From Lachnospiraceae bacterium (GTDB taxonomy: Bacteria; Bacillota; Clostridia; Lachnospirales; Lachnospiraceae): 16,487 nucleotides of DNA. Position 1 is the first letter of the stretch. Each line of letters begins with the position of its first letter. The stretch lies in the NCBI GenBank assembly GCA_009774215.1, contig VSNH01000081.1, positions 1 to 16,487 on the forward strand. The letters are read 5' to 3'. This document shows, one piece after another, positions 15,358-16,487 of the stretch. Both the position numbers and the translations under genes were made by a program. The notes under the pieces are model-generated. The model saw nothing but the letters and a program-made list of their open reading frames with translations. It did no database searches and was not told where the DNA came from.

Positions 15358-15384
15358 AGAGAATGTTCAAAAGCGGCATTCTCT
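15358..15384 (+). repeat. 8-bp inverted repeat in front of the RpiR-family gene
   Basis: AGAGAATG (15358-15365) and CATTCTCT (15377-15384) are perfect inverted copies 11 bp apart. This spans the upstream in-frame ATG at 15363 and lies about 35 bp before the chosen start. It could be an operator for the regulator itself, or part of the same palindromic element as 15290-15356. Confidence 0.6.
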
Positions 15385-15405
15385 GCAAGATTTTGGACTT
15401 TTGGC

Positions 15406-15413
15406 AGAAGGGG
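15406..15413 (+). promoter_or_regulatory. ribosome binding site that decides the RpiR start
   Basis: AGAAGGGG lies 6 bp before the ATG at 15420. The in-frame ATG at 15363 has no comparable purine-rich site and falls inside an inverted repeat, so 15420 is preferred. Confidence 0.7.
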
Positions 15414-15419
15414 TTAGCC

Positions 15420-16364
15420 ATGGCGATAGAGAATCGGTATGACATCATAACGAGAATCAATGAATATTACGGCAGGATGAGCAAGGGACAGAAGGCGATT
15501 TCTGCGTTTATCTACGATCACTACGATCAGGCGGTGTTTATGACGGCGGCGAAGCTGGGGGATACGGTGGGAGTCAGTGAGTCCACAGTGGTGCGTTACG
15601 CCATGTTCATCGGTTACAACGGCTATCCGGAATTTCAGAGGGATCTGGAGTACTGGGTGCAGAATAAAATCAATTCCGTACAGAAGATCGGTGCGAAGTA
15701 CGGTAAGAGCAGCCAGTCGGAGATCTTAAATTCCGTTCTGCAGGCGGATATTGAGAAGATACAGGATACCATCCACAATCTGGATCCGACGGCATTCGAG
15801 ACGGCGGTGGATATTATTTTGGAGGCGAAGTCGGTCTATATCATGGGTGTCAGAAGCTGTGAACCGCTGGCGGACTTTTTGCAGTTTTATCTGAATATGA
15901 TCCGCGGCAATGTAGTGCTCTTAAAAACAACAAGTGTTTCGGAAACCTTTGAGCAGATGATCCGCATCGACGAGCGCGATGCCTTTGTGGGTATCAGCTT
16001 TCCAAGATATTCCATGAGAACCTTGAAAGCGATGGAGTTTGCCAACGATAGAAACGCCAAGGTGATCGCGGTGACGGATTCGGTGCATTCGCCGATGAAT
16101 CTCTATTCTTCCTGTAATTTATTCGCCAGAAGCGATATGGTCTCCATCGTGGACTCGCTGGTGGCGCCGCTTAGCATGATAAACGCGCTGGTGGTGGCGA
16201 TGTGCTTAAAGCAGCCTGAGGAAGTGAAGGAGAACCTTAAGAATCTGGAAGAGGCTTGGAATAATTATCAGGTTTACCTGAATGATGAGATTAACTTTAT
16301 AGATGAGGAGCCGATGTTAAATTATCCGCTCCGGAAAAGGTCAGAGAGTGAAGAGAACTTCTAA
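15420..16364 (+). CDS. RpiR/MurR-family transcriptional regulator (HTH plus SIS domain)
   Basis: A 314-residue regulator from the preferred start (333 if the ATG at 15363 were used; those extra 19 residues do not look like the family). Residues about 5-80 are the HTH_6 domain (RMSKGQKAISAFIYDHYDQ, then AAKLGDTVGVSESTVVRYAMFIGYNGYPEFQRDL). Residues about 130-265 are a SIS sugar-phosphate-binding domain (SVYIMGVRSCEPLADFLQFYL, then AFVGISFPRYSMRTLKAMEFA and VIAVTDSVHSPM). Such proteins sense phosphosugars and control sugar, amino-sugar or central carbon genes. The effector and targets cannot be named; any target operon would be downstream, beyond the window. The C-terminal 50 residues are charged and end SEENF. 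Confidence 0.92.
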   Translation: MAIENRYDIITRINEYYGRMSKGQKAISAFIYDHYDQAVFMTAAKLGDTVGVSESTVVRYAMFIGYNGYPEFQRDLEYWVQNKINSVQKIGAKYGKSSQSEILNSVLQADIEKIQDTIHNLDPTAFETAVDIILEAKSVYIMGVRSCEPLADFLQFYLNMIRGNVVLLKTTSVSETFEQMIRIDERDAFVGISFPRYSMRTLKAMEFANDRNAKVIAVTDSVHSPMNLYSSCNLFARSDMVSIVDSLVAPLSMINALVVAMCLKQPEEVKENLKNLEEAWNNYQVYLNDEINFIDEEPMLNYPLRKRSESEENF

Positions 16365-16388
16365 AGCTTAGCAGCAGAGGCTGCATCG

Positions 16389-16411
16389 CCAAGTCAGCGT
16401 AGCTGACTTGG
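16389..16411 (+). repeat. perfect 10-bp hairpin after the RpiR-family gene
   Basis: CCAAGTCAGC, loop GTA, GCTGACTTGG. No T run follows, so termination is uncertain. It lies 25 bp after the stop codon. Confidence 0.75.
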
Positions 16412-16413
16412 AA

Positions 16414-16454
16414 GTTCTAGGGAAGCGCTGATTAAATCAGCACTTCCTTAGAGC
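16414..16454 (+). repeat. long hairpin near the right edge
   Basis: GTTCTAGGGAAGCGCTGAT (16414-16432) pairs with 16436-16454 over 19 positions with one C-A mismatch and two G-T wobbles; loop TAA. It is immediately downstream of the 10-bp hairpin, and together they fill most of the noncoding tail 16365-16487. No coding sequence is supported in that tail. Confidence 0.75.
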
Positions 16455-16487
16455 CTCCGGCGGATGCACACGGATTTGCAAAGGAAT

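Noticed and set aside
15363..15419. N-terminal extension of the RpiR-family protein
   Set aside because: The upstream ATG lacks a ribosome site and lies in an inverted repeat, while the ATG at 15420 has AGAAGGGG at good spacing and begins where the family similarity begins.

Overview
The window looks like a chromosomal segment of an anaerobic Firmicute, most likely a Lachnospiraceae-type Clostridium relative. The grounds are strong AGGAGG-type ribosome binding sites, a Na+-pumping decarboxylase operon typical of fermenting anaerobes, a DacF/DacA-like D,D-carboxypeptidase, a huge secreted Ig-like/FN3-like protein with a VSGNSVSEN-type linker, and TetR and RpiR regulators. All genes seen are on the + strand. 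No tRNA, rRNA, CRISPR array, transposase or phage gene was seen.

Layout: (1) 2-721, the 3' part of a D-alanyl-D-alanine carboxypeptidase that enters from the left edge. (2) 834-6172, a five-gene operon: carboxyltransferase (12S/MmdA-like), lipoprotein-type OadG subunit, biotin carrier, Na+-translocating beta subunit (OadB/MmdB-like), and a 5S/OadA-like carboxyltransferase without its own biotin domain. It ends at a good intrinsic terminator (6205-6240). Two of its intergenic gaps hold hairpins, and the gap before the last gene also has four perfect 11-bp tandem repeats. (3) 6241-6464, an intergenic region with a hairpin and a sigma-A-type promoter. (4) 6465-14474, one gene for a 2669-residue secreted multidomain protein, followed by a terminator. 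(5) 14649-15290, a TetR-family regulator whose promoter is overlapped by a near-perfect palindrome, suggesting autoregulation. (6) 15290-15384, an elaborate inverted-repeat element. (7) 15420-16364, an RpiR/MurR-family regulator with a SIS domain. (8) 16365-16487, a noncoding tail with two strong hairpins.

How the genes work together: the decarboxylase operon has two different carboxyltransferases (one CoA-ester type, one pyruvate/oxaloacetate type), one separate biotin carrier, and a membrane Na+ pump with its OadG partner. It has no biotin carboxylase. This parts list suits a transcarboxylase (as in propionibacteria) joined to a Na+-exporting decarboxylase: carboxyl groups from an acyl-CoA and/or oxaloacetate would be loaded on one biotin carrier and either exchanged or released as CO2 with Na+ export. 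The substrates cannot be read from the sequence. The giant protein is exported by a Sec signal peptide but shows no sortase motif, membrane anchor or recognisable wall-binding domain at its C terminus. The two regulators have no obvious target gene inside the window.
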